Below, piece by piece: positions 1 through 8,099 of a DNA stretch of 64,000 nt. The stretch comes from Pseudomonas frederiksbergensis. GTDB taxonomy: Bacteria; Pseudomonadota; Gammaproteobacteria; Pseudomonadales; Pseudomonadaceae. Every line of letters begins with the position of its first letter. The first letter of the stretch is position 1. The notes beneath the pieces are model-generated. The model saw only the letters and a list, made by a program, of their open reading frames with translations. It made no database searches and was not told the origin of the DNA. The stretch covers positions 1-64,000 of the forward strand of contig NZ_MOBM01000003.1 of NCBI RefSeq assembly GCF_003732275.1, in the 5' to 3' direction. Position numbers and translations under genes: made by a program.

Positions 1-85
1 AGGATGTTATTGCGAGAAAGAGGCACACTGCCACCGTTCCGTATTACGGGAATTGCTGGAGGAACGGGGCGCGAAGGTTGTTTAA
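1..85 (+). CDS. DUF488 family protein, C-terminal end only
   Basis: Only the last 27 codons are inside the window; codons start at base 2 and the stop TAA is at 83-85. The reading frame gives a short tail with a Cys-x-x-Glu stretch, then Cys-His-Arg, then a leucine-rich helix ending in Gly-Ala-Lys-Val-Val. The Cys/His-Arg spacing resembles the conserved end of DUF488 proteins, whose biochemical role is not established. The call rests on this short tail alone, so it is tentative. A REPIN follows 25 bases after the stop. Confidence 0.5.
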   Translation, partial: GCYCEKEAHCHRSVLRELLEERGAKVV

Positions 86-110
86 ATAAAATGAACAGCA
101 CAAATCCCCT

Positions 111-198
111 GTGGGAGCGGGCTTGCTCGCGAAGGCGGTCTTCCCGTTGATAGAAATGTTGCCTGATACTCCGCCTTCGCGAGCAAGCCCGCTCCCAC
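111..198. repeat. REPIN-like inverted pair, family 1 (GTGGGAGCGGGCTTGCTCGC)
   Basis: Two inverted copies of a roughly 26-base element (GTGGGAGCGRGCYTGCTCGCGA type) enclose a short spacer. Family 1 is the commonest intergenic palindrome in this window and matches the REP doublets (REPINs) known from fluorescent pseudomonads, mobilised in trans by RAYT transposases. No RAYT gene is in the window. Confidence 0.85.
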
Positions 199-264
199 AT
201 TTGAACTCCGGTGTGACATTTCTGAGCACGAACTTCAGCCCGCACCGGCCTTGCGGACGAGAGG

Positions 265-278
265 TTGATCATGGTCAA
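265..278 (+). promoter_or_regulatory. Probable Anr/FNR box upstream of the universal stress gene
   Basis: TTGAT-N4-GTCAA matches the FNR/Anr consensus TTGAT-N4-ATCAA at nine of ten positions. The centre is about 118 bases before the chosen ATG at 390. If the box sat at -41.5, transcription would start near 313, and a TATCGA-like -10 lies at about 299-304. Universal stress genes of P. aeruginosa are known Anr targets, so low-oxygen induction is a reasonable inference. Confidence 0.6.
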
Positions 279-389
279 TACTTAGAGGATTGAATGGCTA
301 TCGAATGACCACACGTCGGGCGCACAGGCGCTCTCCCATTGCAGCCCCGGGGGACCGTCGTTTGCTCGTTTACCCACGGGAGGTTTGTC

Positions 390-1316
390 ATGTCTGGTCA
401 AGCACGTTTCATGCTGGTCGCCTCGCCCCTGATGGAACACAGCCCTGCCTTCGACCGGGCGGCGGCGCTGGCCAAGGCTGAGGACGCGGCCTTGCACATC
501 GTGGCTTTCGACTATCTGGAAGGCCTGGCGACCGCTGGCTTGGTCAACGAAAAGGCCCTGGAGCAGATGCGTCTGGGGTACGTCGAGCGCCACCGCCAGT
601 GGCTTGAGGAACAGGCCCGCCCCCTGCGCAAGATCGGTGTGCATGTCACCACGGAGGTGACTTGGGTCGAAAATCCGCTGGAAGAAATCCTGACTCACCT
701 CAAAGAGCAGCCGATGGACGTGCTGATCAAGGCGCTGGAACATCAATCACGGCTGTCGCGGCTGGTGTTTACCCCTCTCGACGTGCATTTGCTGCGCGAA
801 TGCCCGGTGCCGCTGCACTTCGTCAGCCATGCCATTCATGCGTTGCCGCGCAAGATTGTCGCCGCGGTCGATCCGTTCCATCGTGATGATCACTACAAAA
901 GCTTTAACGACCGGATCCTTCACGAAGCATCAAAACTGGCAAGCGCCTGCAATGCCGAGCTCGACGTGGTCTATGCCTATGACCTTTCGTCAATCAGCTC
1001 GGACGAGTTCAGCTTCGAAAACGGCTCGGCGTTTTTCGCTTCGGACAAGGCCAAGACCCTGTTCGACTTCCAGGAGGATGCCTTCAACGAATTGGCCGCG
1101 CGCAACGGCATCGCGCCGGAGCAACGGCACATGCTCATGGGCAGCCCGACCAAAGTGCTGACCCGCTATGCCGACAGCTATGACGTCGACGTGATTGTCA
1201 TGGGCCGGGTCGGCCATCGCGGCATGGGCCGGTTGATCGGCAGCACGGTGGAACATCTGCTGTACAAAATGCCGTGCAGTGTGTGGGTGGTGTACACCGA
1301 GCGGCTGGATGAGTGA
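390..1316 (+). CDS. Tandem universal stress protein (two UspA domains)
   Basis: A 308-residue cytoplasmic protein with two UspA-type nucleotide-binding folds in tandem. The second domain carries the family's ATP-loop signature near its end (GSPTKVLTRYA, then VIVMGRVGHRGMGRLIGST, then CSVWVV). ATG 390 is preferred over the longer TTG opening at 339 because CGGGAGG lies 7 bases ahead of it and the protein then begins as family members do. In Pseudomonas such proteins support survival under anaerobic or stationary stress. The gene stands alone between REPINs and is preceded by a probable Anr box. Confidence 0.9.
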   Translation: MSGQARFMLVASPLMEHSPAFDRAAALAKAEDAALHIVAFDYLEGLATAGLVNEKALEQMRLGYVERHRQWLEEQARPLRKIGVHVTTEVTWVENPLEEILTHLKEQPMDVLIKALEHQSRLSRLVFTPLDVHLLRECPVPLHFVSHAIHALPRKIVAAVDPFHRDDHYKSFNDRILHEASKLASACNAELDVVYAYDLSSISSDEFSFENGSAFFASDKAKTLFDFQEDAFNELAARNGIAPEQRHMLMGSPTKVLTRYADSYDVDVIVMGRVGHRGMGRLIGSTVEHLLYKMPCSVWVVYTERLDE

Positions 1317-1346
1317 GGGGCGGGCCGAATTTTGCACATCTCCCTT

Positions 1347-1434
1347 GTGGGAGCGAGCCTGCTCGCGATGGCGGATCTTCAGTCAACATGCATGTTGAAT
1401 TTAAGACCCTCATCGCGAGCAGGCTCGCTCCCAC
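1347..1434. repeat. REPIN-like inverted pair, family 1
   Basis: Inverted GTGGGAGCGAGCCTGCTCGCGATG arms with a spacer of about 40 bases. It sits between the convergent 3' ends of the stress protein and the methyltransferase, where such hairpins may also help end transcription. Confidence 0.85.
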
Positions 1435-1454
1435 AGGGGATTTGTGTTGTCGTT

Positions 1455-2267
1455 TCAACGCCGTGTAATCACCACTTCCAGGTATTCACTGGGCACCACC
1501 AGCGACCGTTCCCCCGCCCGGTTCAGCCGATTCAGCAGTTCAGTCAGGTCGTTTTCCAGGGCTGTGCCCTCTTCGGGTGGCAGGGTCGCAAAGGCCTTGT
1601 GAACCGGGCCATACCAGGTGCGGAAGGTGTCGATGAAGTGCGCGGCCGAACGATAACGGAAATTGAACAACCGCCGTGTCACCTGGAGCTGAAAGTCGCG
1701 CTGATCGAACTGCGAGTGCAACCAGGCTTCAGAGCCCCAGTTTGAAGGCGGTTGGGCGCCCACAGGTGGCGGCATATGGCGGCCCAGGGTCTTGAACATC
1801 TGGCCGACGAAGCCTTCAGGCGTCCAGTTGGCAAGGCCGACCCGTCCGCCAGGACGGCACACCCGCGCCAGTTCCGCTGCAGCCTTGGGCTGATCCGGCG
1901 TAAACATCACACCAAAGGTTGAAAGCACGGCATCGAAACTGGCGTCCTCGAACGGCAAGTCCTCGGCATCGGCCACCTGAAAAGTCACGTCCAGATGTTC
2001 CGCCCGCGCGCGGTCTTCGCCGCGTTCAAGCAGCTTGGCCACGTAGTCGGTGGACGTGACCTTGCATCCCCGGCGCGCGGCGGCGAGCGTTGCGTTACCG
2101 TTGCCGGCGGCGACGTCCAGCACCTGCTCATCACAGAGCAAGTCGCAGGCTTCGGCCAGTTGTTCGCCGACGATCTGTAAGGTGGTGCCGATCACGGCGT
2201 AGTCGCCGCTGGCCCACGAGGCCATTTGACGGTTTTTCAGGGCAGTGAGGTCAATGGGGGTACTCAT
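1455..2267 (-). CDS. Class I SAM-dependent methyltransferase
   Basis: A 270-residue Rossmann-fold methyltransferase. Motif I is clear (VLDVAAGNGN, about residues 49-58), followed by the acidic strand end (TSTDY), a motif II-like AEDLPFEDASFDAVLSTFG and a post-motif PGGRVGLANW. It resembles the UbiE/COQ5-like Methyltransf_11/25 group, in which substrate cannot be predicted. The ATG at 2267 has GGAGC nine bases ahead. It is divergent from nothing nearby and the next gene on the same strand (DUF4242) ends 37 bases upstream, so the two may be co-transcribed. Confidence 0.85.
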   Translation of the reverse strand: MSTPIDLTALKNRQMASWASGDYAVIGTTLQIVGEQLAEACDLLCDEQVLDVAAGNGNATLAAARRGCKVTSTDYVAKLLERGEDRARAEHLDVTFQVADAEDLPFEDASFDAVLSTFGVMFTPDQPKAAAELARVCRPGGRVGLANWTPEGFVGQMFKTLGRHMPPPVGAQPPSNWGSEAWLHSQFDQRDFQLQVTRRLFNFRYRSAAHFIDTFRTWYGPVHKAFATLPPEEGTALENDLTELLNRLNRAGERSLVVPSEYLEVVITRR

Positions 2268-2304
2268 GGAGTCTGCTCCGTTGCGGGTTGGAACACGTCC
2301 CGGC

Positions 2305-2577
2305 TTACTCCGCCGTGGTGGGATCGATGATGTTCATGACCCGAGAAACGCTGTTGATGGGAAATTCACCTTTTTGGGCGTGCTCCCTGATGAGTCCCTC
2401 ATTCGGCGCGATGTACACGCAGTAAATCTTGTCGCCAGTGATGTAACTCTCCAACCACTGCACCTCTGGCCCCATCTCGCGTAATACATCACAGGATTTT
2501 TGCGAGATCGCTTTGAGTTCCTGTTGCGGCAGTGCGCCGGCGCCCGGAATCTCGCGTTCAATAATGAATTTAGGCAT
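2305..2577 (-). CDS. DUF4242 (SCO4226-type) small protein
   Basis: A 90-residue protein opening MPKFIIEREIPGAGALPQQE and containing SYITGDKIYCVYIAPNE and a final IDPTTAE, the pattern of the DUF4242 family. One Streptomyces member, SCO4226, is a nickel-binding dimeric ferredoxin-like protein; metal binding here is only inference. AAGGAAG precedes the ATG at a good distance. It probably leads a two-gene unit with the downstream methyltransferase. No signal peptide is seen, so it should be cytoplasmic. Confidence 0.85.
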   Translation of the reverse strand: MPKFIIEREIPGAGALPQQELKAISQKSCDVLREMGPEVQWLESYITGDKIYCVYIAPNEGLIREHAQKGEFPINSVSRVMNIIDPTTAE

Positions 2578-2763
2578 GGCAACTTCCTTTTCTTGATGGT
2601 GATGACAGGATCGGAGGTGATCCCGTCATCCACAAACTATCGCTCCCGGATACGCCGACGTCCTGCCGATCGTCCGGAGAATTCACGAAATATGGCATTC
2701 TCCGATGCATGGTCGCCATTTGTAACGCCGCCTTGACAGGTTGGTTTGCTTCACTGAAACGGA

Positions 2764-3975
2764 TCACGCGGCAGGCGCTTTGGCCTCTTCCAGCAGTTGC
2801 CGAATCATCTGTTCCTGAGTCTCGTAGCGGCCCTCGCCAAAGTGGGTGTAACGCACCTGCCCCTTGGCATCGATCAGGTAGTGAGCGGGCCAGTACTGGT
2901 TGTCGAAGGCACGCCAGATCGCGTAGTTATTGTCGATTGCCACTGGGTAGGTGATACCGAGTTTTTTCACCTGATCGCGGACGTTGTCGATGATGCGTTC
3001 GTAACCGTATTCCGGGGTATGCACGCCGATCACCACCAGGCCGTCCTTCTCGTATTTCTTCGCCCAGTCCTTCACGTAGGGCAAGGTGTGCTGGCAGTTG
3101 ATGCAGTCGTACGTCCAGAAGTCCACCAGCACCACTTTGCCGCGCAGGGAATCGTTGCTCAGCGCTGGCGAGTTGAGCCATTCGACTGCGCCGGAAAGTG
3201 ACGGCATCGCGCCTTTGGCCGCGTCCATGGTCGAGTCGGCCTTGACCTTGCTGACAAAGTAATCGACCACTTTCGGTACGGTTTCCAGCACGCGCTGCTC
3301 AACCGTGGTGACGCCTTCGGACGAGGTGCTGGCGAGCAACGTGTTGTCGACGCCAGTGGAGATGACCGCCGCAGCGGCCAACACCGCAGCACCCGCGCCG
3401 CGACGCAGCCAACCGGTGAGCGGAATCGACGGTTTCAAGCGATTGACCAGGCCGCGACCGGCGAAGATCAAAGTGCCCAGGGACAACGCACTGCCCAGGC
3501 CGTACGCCAGCAGCAACAGACTGGTCTGAGCATTGGCACCTTGCAGCATGGCGCCAGTGAGGATCACCCCGAGGATAGGCCCGGCACACGGCGCCCAGAG
3601 CAGACCCGTGGCGACGCCGATCATCACCGAGCCTAACGGGCCAGACATTTTGCGGGTGTTGGGATCAAGGCGATTGCCCAGCAGCACGAACGGACGTGCC
3701 AGCCAGCCACCGATGCGTGCGGAGATCAGCGACAGGGCAAACAGCACCATCACGATCAGTGCCACATGGCGACCAGTGTTGTTGGCTTGTATCACCCAAT
3801 CGCTGCTGACCACGGCCAGGCTGGAGATCAGGGCGAAAGTCAGGGCCATGCCGCCGAGGGTGAGCAGGATCGAAGAACACGTGCGTTTAACCCCGGCAAA
3901 CAGAAACGGCACGACCGGGAGGATGCAGGGGCTGAGGACGGTCAAAATGCCGCCCAGGAATGCGATGAGAAACAT
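2764..3975 (-). CDS. DipZ-like cytochrome c biogenesis / thiol-disulfide protein
   Basis: About 403 residues in two parts. The N-terminal 215 residues form a CcdA/DsbD-type membrane domain with two proline-flanked cysteines (SPCILPVVP near residue 17 and WAPCAGPIL near 130) that pass electrons across the inner membrane. The C-terminal part is a periplasmic thioredoxin-like domain with a CINC active site near residues 291-294. This two-domain order is that of DipZ. The ATG at 3975 is chosen over an in-frame GTG at 3984 because AAGGTGA then falls at normal spacing. A similar dsbD-like gene lies beside a copper-responsive two-component pair in P. aeruginosa, comparable to the regulator and kinase 1 kb away here. 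Confidence 0.88.
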   Translation of the reverse strand: MFLIAFLGGILTVLSPCILPVVPFLFAGVKRTCSSILLTLGGMALTFALISSLAVVSSDWVIQANNTGRHVALIVMVLFALSLISARIGGWLARPFVLLGNRLDPNTRKMSGPLGSVMIGVATGLLWAPCAGPILGVILTGAMLQGANAQTSLLLLAYGLGSALSLGTLIFAGRGLVNRLKPSIPLTGWLRRGAGAAVLAAAAVISTGVDNTLLASTSSEGVTTVEQRVLETVPKVVDYFVSKVKADSTMDAAKGAMPSLSGAVEWLNSPALSNDSLRGKVVLVDFWTYDCINCQHTLPYVKDWAKKYEKDGLVVIGVHTPEYGYERIIDNVRDQVKKLGITYPVAIDNNYAIWRAFDNQYWPAHYLIDAKGQVRYTHFGEGRYETQEQMIRQLLEEAKAPAA

Positions 3976-4003
3976 GGGGATCACCTTGAGATACGAGTCC
4001 CAT

Positions 4004-4090
4004 GTGGGAGCGAGCCTGCTCGCGATAGCGGTCTGGCAGTCACATAGATGTTGAATGTGCTGCCGTCATCGCGAGCAGGCTCGCTCCCAC
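4004..4090. repeat. REPIN-like inverted pair, family 1
   Basis: Inverted GTGGGAGCGAGCCTGCTCGCGAT arms facing each other with a short spacer. It separates the dipZ start from the end of the small secreted protein, so the two are unlikely to share one simple leader. Confidence 0.85.
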
Positions 4091-4127
4091 ACTGGAAATA
4101 TTGAGTTCATAGGAACAGTGCTGGGCT

Positions 4128-4358
4128 TCAAGCCGTCTGGTTGTCCAGCTGCTGGCCCTGTGGCGTCCGGCTGTAGCCGTTCTCTGCAACCAGTTGCCCT
4201 TGCGGCGTGCGGCTGGAACCATCCTCAGTCAGCAGCGGAGTCAGTTGGAAGCAGGTGCTGCTGCCACAGGTATTTTGTTCAACTGCAGCATTGGCATGGG
4301 CAGCGGCGCCAGCTACGGAGAAAATGATGGCGGTCAAAAAGCGGGTGACGTTGTTCAT
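4128..4358 (-). CDS. Small secreted protein with duplicated SRTPQGQ motif
   Basis: A 76-residue protein with a signal peptide (MNNVTRFLTAIIFSVAGAAAHANA, cleavage likely after AHANA). The mature part of about 50 residues holds two cysteines spaced C-x4-C (NTCGSSTCF) and two copies of SRTPQGQ separated by seven residues. I do not recognise a family. Both copies lie in the C-terminal third, each preceded by an acidic/polar turn. It is on the same strand as the DUF2790 gene, 48 bases downstream of it, so an operon is likely. A periplasmic metal- or stress-related role is a guess from the neighbours. Confidence 0.75.
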   Translation of the reverse strand: MNNVTRFLTAIIFSVAGAAAHANAAVEQNTCGSSTCFQLTPLLTEDGSSRTPQGQLVAENGYSRTPQGQQLDNQTA

Positions 4359-4406
4359 AGTGTTCTTCCTGTTTCAAAGGGGATGGGCAATGGGTAGTCG
4401 AAGGAC

Positions 4407-4670
4407 TCAGCTGCCTTCGTTGCAGCCGTCAGCGAATTTGCTGTAATCCAGAACCTGGGTTTTGCCTTGGGAATCCAGGTAGGTCATCCGGGCATTCACA
4501 ATCCCGCAGGTAGGGCTGGCGTCCTGTTTCATCGACAGCACTTTCTGGATGTCCAGATGTGTGCCGTAGGTGTAGGTTTGAGGGGTAACATCGGCTTCGG
4601 CCCGGGCCGACAAGGTGCAGATGTTCAGGGCGGCAAACAGGCAGGCGGCGTAGACGGCTTTGGTGTTCAT
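4407..4670 (-). CDS. DUF2790 secreted protein
   Basis: An 87-residue protein with a signal peptide ending near SARAEA and the DUF2790 core: YTYGTHLDIQKVLSM, one Cys, ARMTYLDSQGK, LDYSKFADGC. DUF2790 proteins are small periplasmic proteins common in Pseudomonas, often present in several copies and of unknown function. The gene is divergent from the response regulator at 4976, and the 305-base gap between them holds two copies of a shared motif, so the regulator likely controls it. Confidence 0.88.
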   Translation of the reverse strand: MNTKAVYAACLFAALNICTLSARAEADVTPQTYTYGTHLDIQKVLSMKQDASPTCGIVNARMTYLDSQGKTQVLDYSKFADGCNEGS

Positions 4671-4794
4671 GGTGATTTCCTCAGGGCTTCAATAGGTCAA
4701 TCGTTGATTGAGCCGAGGCAGTTGGGTTTGCCTCGATGGAACCTATTTGAAACCCGCGAGGTATCCCGTCTGTGTCCGGAACAGGCGCGAGTAA

Positions 4795-4836
4795 ATCGCT
4801 GTGTATCCGCGCAGGCTGGAGATACACAGCGATACA
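4795..4836. promoter_or_regulatory. Shared regulatory motif, site A
   Basis: A GTGTATC half (4801-4807) and a GATACAC half (4821-4827) lie exactly 20 bases apart, and GATACA recurs 10 bases later (4831-4836). The inverted arms extend to 13 bases (ATCGCTGTGTATC and its complement). The 10-bp-phased GATACA copies fit side-by-side binding of OmpR/PhoB-type regulators. The same layout recurs at 4869-4904 and 9052-9087. Confidence 0.7.
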
Positions 4837-4868
4837 ACCCCCCTGAAATCGGCCATTTTTACGTCCCC

Positions 4869-4904
4869 GTGTATCTTTCGGCACGCCAGATACACTGCAA
4901 TACA
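4869..4904. promoter_or_regulatory. Shared regulatory motif, site B
   Basis: GTGTATC (4869-4875), 13 bases, GATACAC (4889-4895) and AATACA (4899-4904) repeat the spacing of site A exactly. The site ends in TACAAT (4901-4906), a good -10 element for the regulator gene whose ATG is about 70 bases on, so binding here could directly govern autoregulation. Confidence 0.7.
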
Positions 4905-4975
4905 ATCGATGGCAGGCGAGAGGGCCGAGTCTCGATAGACTGCGCGACAACTCCCATTCAAGAGGCTTGGTCACC

Positions 4976-5716
4976 ATGGAACACGTCGATCACATTCTCA
5001 TCGTGGACGATGACCGCGAGATCCGGGAACTGGTAGGCAACTACCTGAAGAAGAACGGCCTGCGCACCACCGTGGTCGCGGATGGACGGCAGATGCGCTC
5101 GTTTCTGGAGTCCACGCCGGTGGATTTGATCGTGCTCGACATCATGATGCCGGGTGACGATGGCCTGGTGCTCTGCCGCGAGCTGCGCGCCGGCAAACAC
5201 AAGGCCACGCCGGTATTGATGCTCACCGCTCGCAACGATGAAACCGACCGCATCATCGGCCTGGAAATGGGCGCCGACGATTACCTGGTCAAACCGTTCG
5301 CCGCCCGTGAATTGCTCGCCCGCATCAACGCCGTGCTGCGGCGTACGCGGATGTTGCCGCCGAACCTGGTGATCACCGAGAGCGGTCGCCTGCTGAGGTT
5401 CGGTCGTTGGCGCCTGGACACCTCGGCCCGGCATCTGCTGGATGAGGACGGCACCATGGTCGCCCTCAGCGGCGCGGAATATCGCCTGCTGCGGGTGTTC
5501 CTCGATCATCCTCAGCGGGTGCTCAATCGCGACCAATTGCTCAACCTGACCCAGGGCCGTGATGCAGATCTGTTCGACCGCTCCATCGATTTGCTGGTGA
5601 GCCGCTTGCGTCAGCGCCTGCTCGACGATGCCCGGGAACCGGCCTACATCAAGACTGTGCGCAGTGAAGGTTATGTGTTCTCCCTGCCGGTGGAAGTGCT
5701 CGGTGCGCCGTCATGA
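4976..5716 (+). CDS. OmpR-family response regulator
   Basis: A 246-residue regulator. The receiver domain has the acidic pair (VDDD, residues 10-13), phosphoacceptor Asp55 in LIVLDIMMPG, the Thr in LTARN and Lys106 in LVKPF. The C-terminal winged helix ends with YIKTVRSEGYVFS. ATG 4976 is used rather than TTG 4967 because AGAGG lies 10 bases ahead of it. The stop overlaps the kinase start (ATGA). Sequence and context resemble the P. aeruginosa PA2479/PA2480 pair, reported as a copper-responsive regulator of dsb genes; I give no symbol because orthology was not tested. Confidence 0.93.
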   Translation: MEHVDHILIVDDDREIRELVGNYLKKNGLRTTVVADGRQMRSFLESTPVDLIVLDIMMPGDDGLVLCRELRAGKHKATPVLMLTARNDETDRIIGLEMGADDYLVKPFAARELLARINAVLRRTRMLPPNLVITESGRLLRFGRWRLDTSARHLLDEDGTMVALSGAEYRLLRVFLDHPQRVLNRDQLLNLTQGRDADLFDRSIDLLVSRLRQRLLDDAREPAYIKTVRSEGYVFSLPVEVLGAPS

Positions 5717-7020
5717 ATCTTGCGCTGCACTGGCCTCGCACACTGGCCTCGCGGCTGTCGCTGATTTTCCTGATCGGCCTGATCCTCGCCCAGGGGTTGT
5801 CCTTTGGCGCTCAGTACTACGAGCGTTACGAAAGCGCGAAAAATACGATGTTGGGCAATCTGGAAACCGATGTCTCGACTTCCCTAGCCATCCTCGACCG
5901 TTTGCCCGCCGATGAGCGTGTGAACTGGCTGCAGCGTCTGGAGCGCACCAACTACAGCTATCTGCTGAATGAAGGCTCGCCGGGCACGCCGATGGCAGCC
6001 AGCGATGTGCCGATTGCAGTGACTTCGATTCAGGACGCCATCGGCCATGATTACCCGCTGACCTTTACCGACATCCCTGGCCCGAAGAAACACTTTCAGG
6101 CCCACCTGACATTGAAGGACGGCAGCCCTGTCACCATCGATGTGCGGCCTTCGATGGTGCCGTTGTCGCCGTGGTTGCCGGCGGTATTGCTGGGGCAACT
6201 GGCGCTGATGATTGCCTGCACCTGGCTGGCCGTGAGAATCGCCATCCGCCCACTCACCCGCCTCGCCCAAGCGGTGGAAACCCTCGACCCCAATACCCAC
6301 GCCATACACCTGGACGAAAAAGGCCCGACCGAAGTCGCCTACGCCGCCCGGGCTTTCAACGCGATGCAGGCGCGCATTGCGGCTTATCTCAAGGAACGCA
6401 TGCAACTGTTGGCAGCGATTTCCCACGACCTGCAAACCCCGATCACCCGCATGAAACTGCGCGCCGAGTTCATGGATGACTCCAGCGAGAAAGACAAGCT
6501 GTGGAACGACCTCGGCGAGATGGAACACCTGGTGCGCGAAGGCGTGGCCTATGCCCGCAGCATTCACGGTGCCACCGAGGAGAGTCGCCGCACCGATCTG
6601 GATTCGTTCCTCGACAGCCTGGTGTTCGACTATCAGGACATGGGCAAAGACGTGCAGCTCGACGGCAAAAGCGCAGCCGTGATTAACACCCGGCCGCATG
6701 CCTTGCGACGGGTGCTGGTGAACCTGATAGACAACGCGCTGAAATTCGCCGGCGCGGCAGAGTTGTGGGTGGAAACGAAGGCTGATGGCAGCTTGTCGGT
6801 GAAGGTGATGGACCGTGGACCGGGGATTGCCGAAGAGGAATTGGCGCAGGTAATGGAGCCGTTCTACCGCGTGGAGAATTCACGTAATCGCAGTACGGGA
6901 GGGACCGGGTTGGGATTGGCGATTGCGCAGCAGTTGGCGCTGGCGATTGGCGGGTCGCTGACCTTGAGCAATCGTGAGGGTGGTGGGTTGTCTGCGGAGC
7001 TCAGGTTGCCGAAGACCTAA
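5713..7020 (+). CDS. Sensor histidine kinase, partner of the OmpR-type regulator
   Basis: A 435-residue inner-membrane kinase. Transmembrane helix 1 is at about residues 13-34, a periplasmic sensing region follows to about 153, and helix 2 is at 154-175. A HAMP linker comes next, then the HisKA box with phospho-His238 (AISHDLQTPITRMKL) and the HATPase domain (N box LIDNALKFAG, G1 DRGPGIAEEE, G2 GGTGLGLAIA). It overlaps the regulator by four bases, so the two are translationally coupled. The periplasmic loop has no obvious Cys or Met-rich metal site, so the signal cannot be read from the sequence. Confidence 0.93.
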   Translation: MNLALHWPRTLASRLSLIFLIGLILAQGLSFGAQYYERYESAKNTMLGNLETDVSTSLAILDRLPADERVNWLQRLERTNYSYLLNEGSPGTPMAASDVPIAVTSIQDAIGHDYPLTFTDIPGPKKHFQAHLTLKDGSPVTIDVRPSMVPLSPWLPAVLLGQLALMIACTWLAVRIAIRPLTRLAQAVETLDPNTHAIHLDEKGPTEVAYAARAFNAMQARIAAYLKERMQLLAAISHDLQTPITRMKLRAEFMDDSSEKDKLWNDLGEMEHLVREGVAYARSIHGATEESRRTDLDSFLDSLVFDYQDMGKDVQLDGKSAAVINTRPHALRRVLVNLIDNALKFAGAAELWVETKADGSLSVKVMDRGPGIAEEELAQVMEPFYRVENSRNRSTGGTGLGLAIAQQLALAIGGSLTLSNREGGGLSAELRLPKT

Positions 7021-7038
7021 TAGACACCCAATATCCCT

Positions 7039-7126
7039 GTGGGAGCGGGCTTGCCCGCGATGAGGCCAGCACATCCAGCATTGATGTTGGCTGACATTCC
7101 GCCATCGCGAGCAGGCTCGCTCCCAC
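7039..7126. repeat. REPIN-like inverted pair, family 1
   Basis: Inverted arms GTGGGAGCGGGCTTGCCCGCGATG and its partner. It is the first of two such elements filling the 320-base gap between the convergent kinase and hvfC genes; nothing else is seen in that gap. Confidence 0.85.
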
Positions 7127-7206
7127 AGGGGGCGTGGGTGTTTGGGGGAACTGTGCTCGGTCAGGTAGCCATATCGACCACAAACCGACAACACCACAAA
7201 TCCATT

Positions 7207-7310
7207 GTGGGAGCGAGCCTGCTCGCGATGAGGCCAGCACATCCAACATCCATGTTGACTGACACTCCGCCTTCGCGGGCAAGTCGGATCGCCGCACCGC
7301 TCGCTCCTAC
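7207..7310. repeat. REPIN-like inverted pair, family 1, with an altered right arm
   Basis: The left arm is canonical. The right arm is interrupted by about 15 extra bases (CGGATCGCCGCACCG) between the CGCGGGCAAG part and the closing GCTCGCTCCTAC, so the hairpin is imperfect. This looks like an element in decay or a small insertion. Confidence 0.75.
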
Positions 7311-7340
7311 AATTGATGCGTGGTGTTTTGAAGATTGCGA

Positions 7341-8099
7341 TCAGGCGGCGATGCCGATCACCCCTTCCCCGTGCATCTGCCGCAACAACGCCAATCCGCT
7401 GTCGATAAACTCCAGCGACCCAACCATCCCCGCCTCCACCGCCAGCCCTTCCAGCTGCGCTCGACCATCGAGTTGAGGAAACTCCCTGATCCTTTGCAAC
7501 AACCGCCACGCCAACGGGCTCAGTTCGGAGAAGCGCACATTCCAGTCCTCGGACCGACGAACCAATAGCAACGTCGGCTGAAGTGGCGGCGTGTCCGGCT
7601 GGTAATCCGGCCCCACTAATTGCACCGGCCAGCCATACGCCAACGGCCAGGCAAGCGGTGAAACCTGCAACGGTCGATCCAGCAGCAATGCGGCATCGCT
7701 GGCCCGCAACGGCTCAGCGTCGGATTGTTGCAGTGCCATTTCGACCCATTCGTAATGCGCCAGCTCAACCATGAACGGCGGCCACGTTCCATCGCTCAAC
7801 GCCAACGGCTCAGAGGCGAGAAACGCAACAAATTCCTGGGCGATCTCGCCGAATTTCGGCGTTTGAGCGCGGTAGTCCCGCAGGAAGATCCGCACCAGAG
7901 AACGCCACTCACCGTCACCCAATATCTTCACCAGCACCGGAAAAGTCCCGCTGAGCAACGACGACAGATTCGAAAACACCAGGTCGCGATAAACCTGCGC
8001 CCGTGTCACGTCCATCCCGGCAGGCGGCGCACAGTGGTCGGGGTCGCGCAGGTAGCGAGTCAATGTGTCTTGCTGCTGATACAGCGTCGGTTTATCCAC
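7341..8099 (-). CDS. hvfC: HvfC/BufC-type RiPP maturation partner (DUF2063)
   Basis: A 252-residue protein whose first 100 residues match the DUF2063 pattern: an opening helix, [23 protein letters not shown], then FLRDY and EFVAFL. Members partner DUF692 enzymes and are thought to deliver the precursor peptide to them. The GTG at 8099 overlaps the end of the DUF692 gene by eight bases and has GGGGGTGAG ahead, so translation is coupled. The family normally comes as a three-gene set with a small Cys-rich precursor; no precursor is adjacent here. Confidence 0.85.
   Translation of the reverse strand: MDKPTLYQQQDTLTRYLRDPDHCAPPAGMDVTRAQVYRDLVFSNLSSLLSGTFPVLVKILGDGEWRSLVRIFLRDYRAQTPKFGEIAQEFVAFLASEPLALSDGTWPPFMVELAHYEWVEMALQQSDAEPLRASDAALLLDRPLQVSPLAWPLAYGWPVQLVGPDYQPDTPPLQPTLLLVRRSEDWNVRFSELSPLAWRLLQRIREFPQLDGRAQLEGLAVEAGMVGSLEFIDSGLALLRQMHGEGVIGIAA

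Noticed and set aside
7039..7310. Repeated palindromes resembling a short CRISPR array
   Set aside because: The arms are inverted REPIN pairs, spacers are part of the elements, and no cas genes are near.
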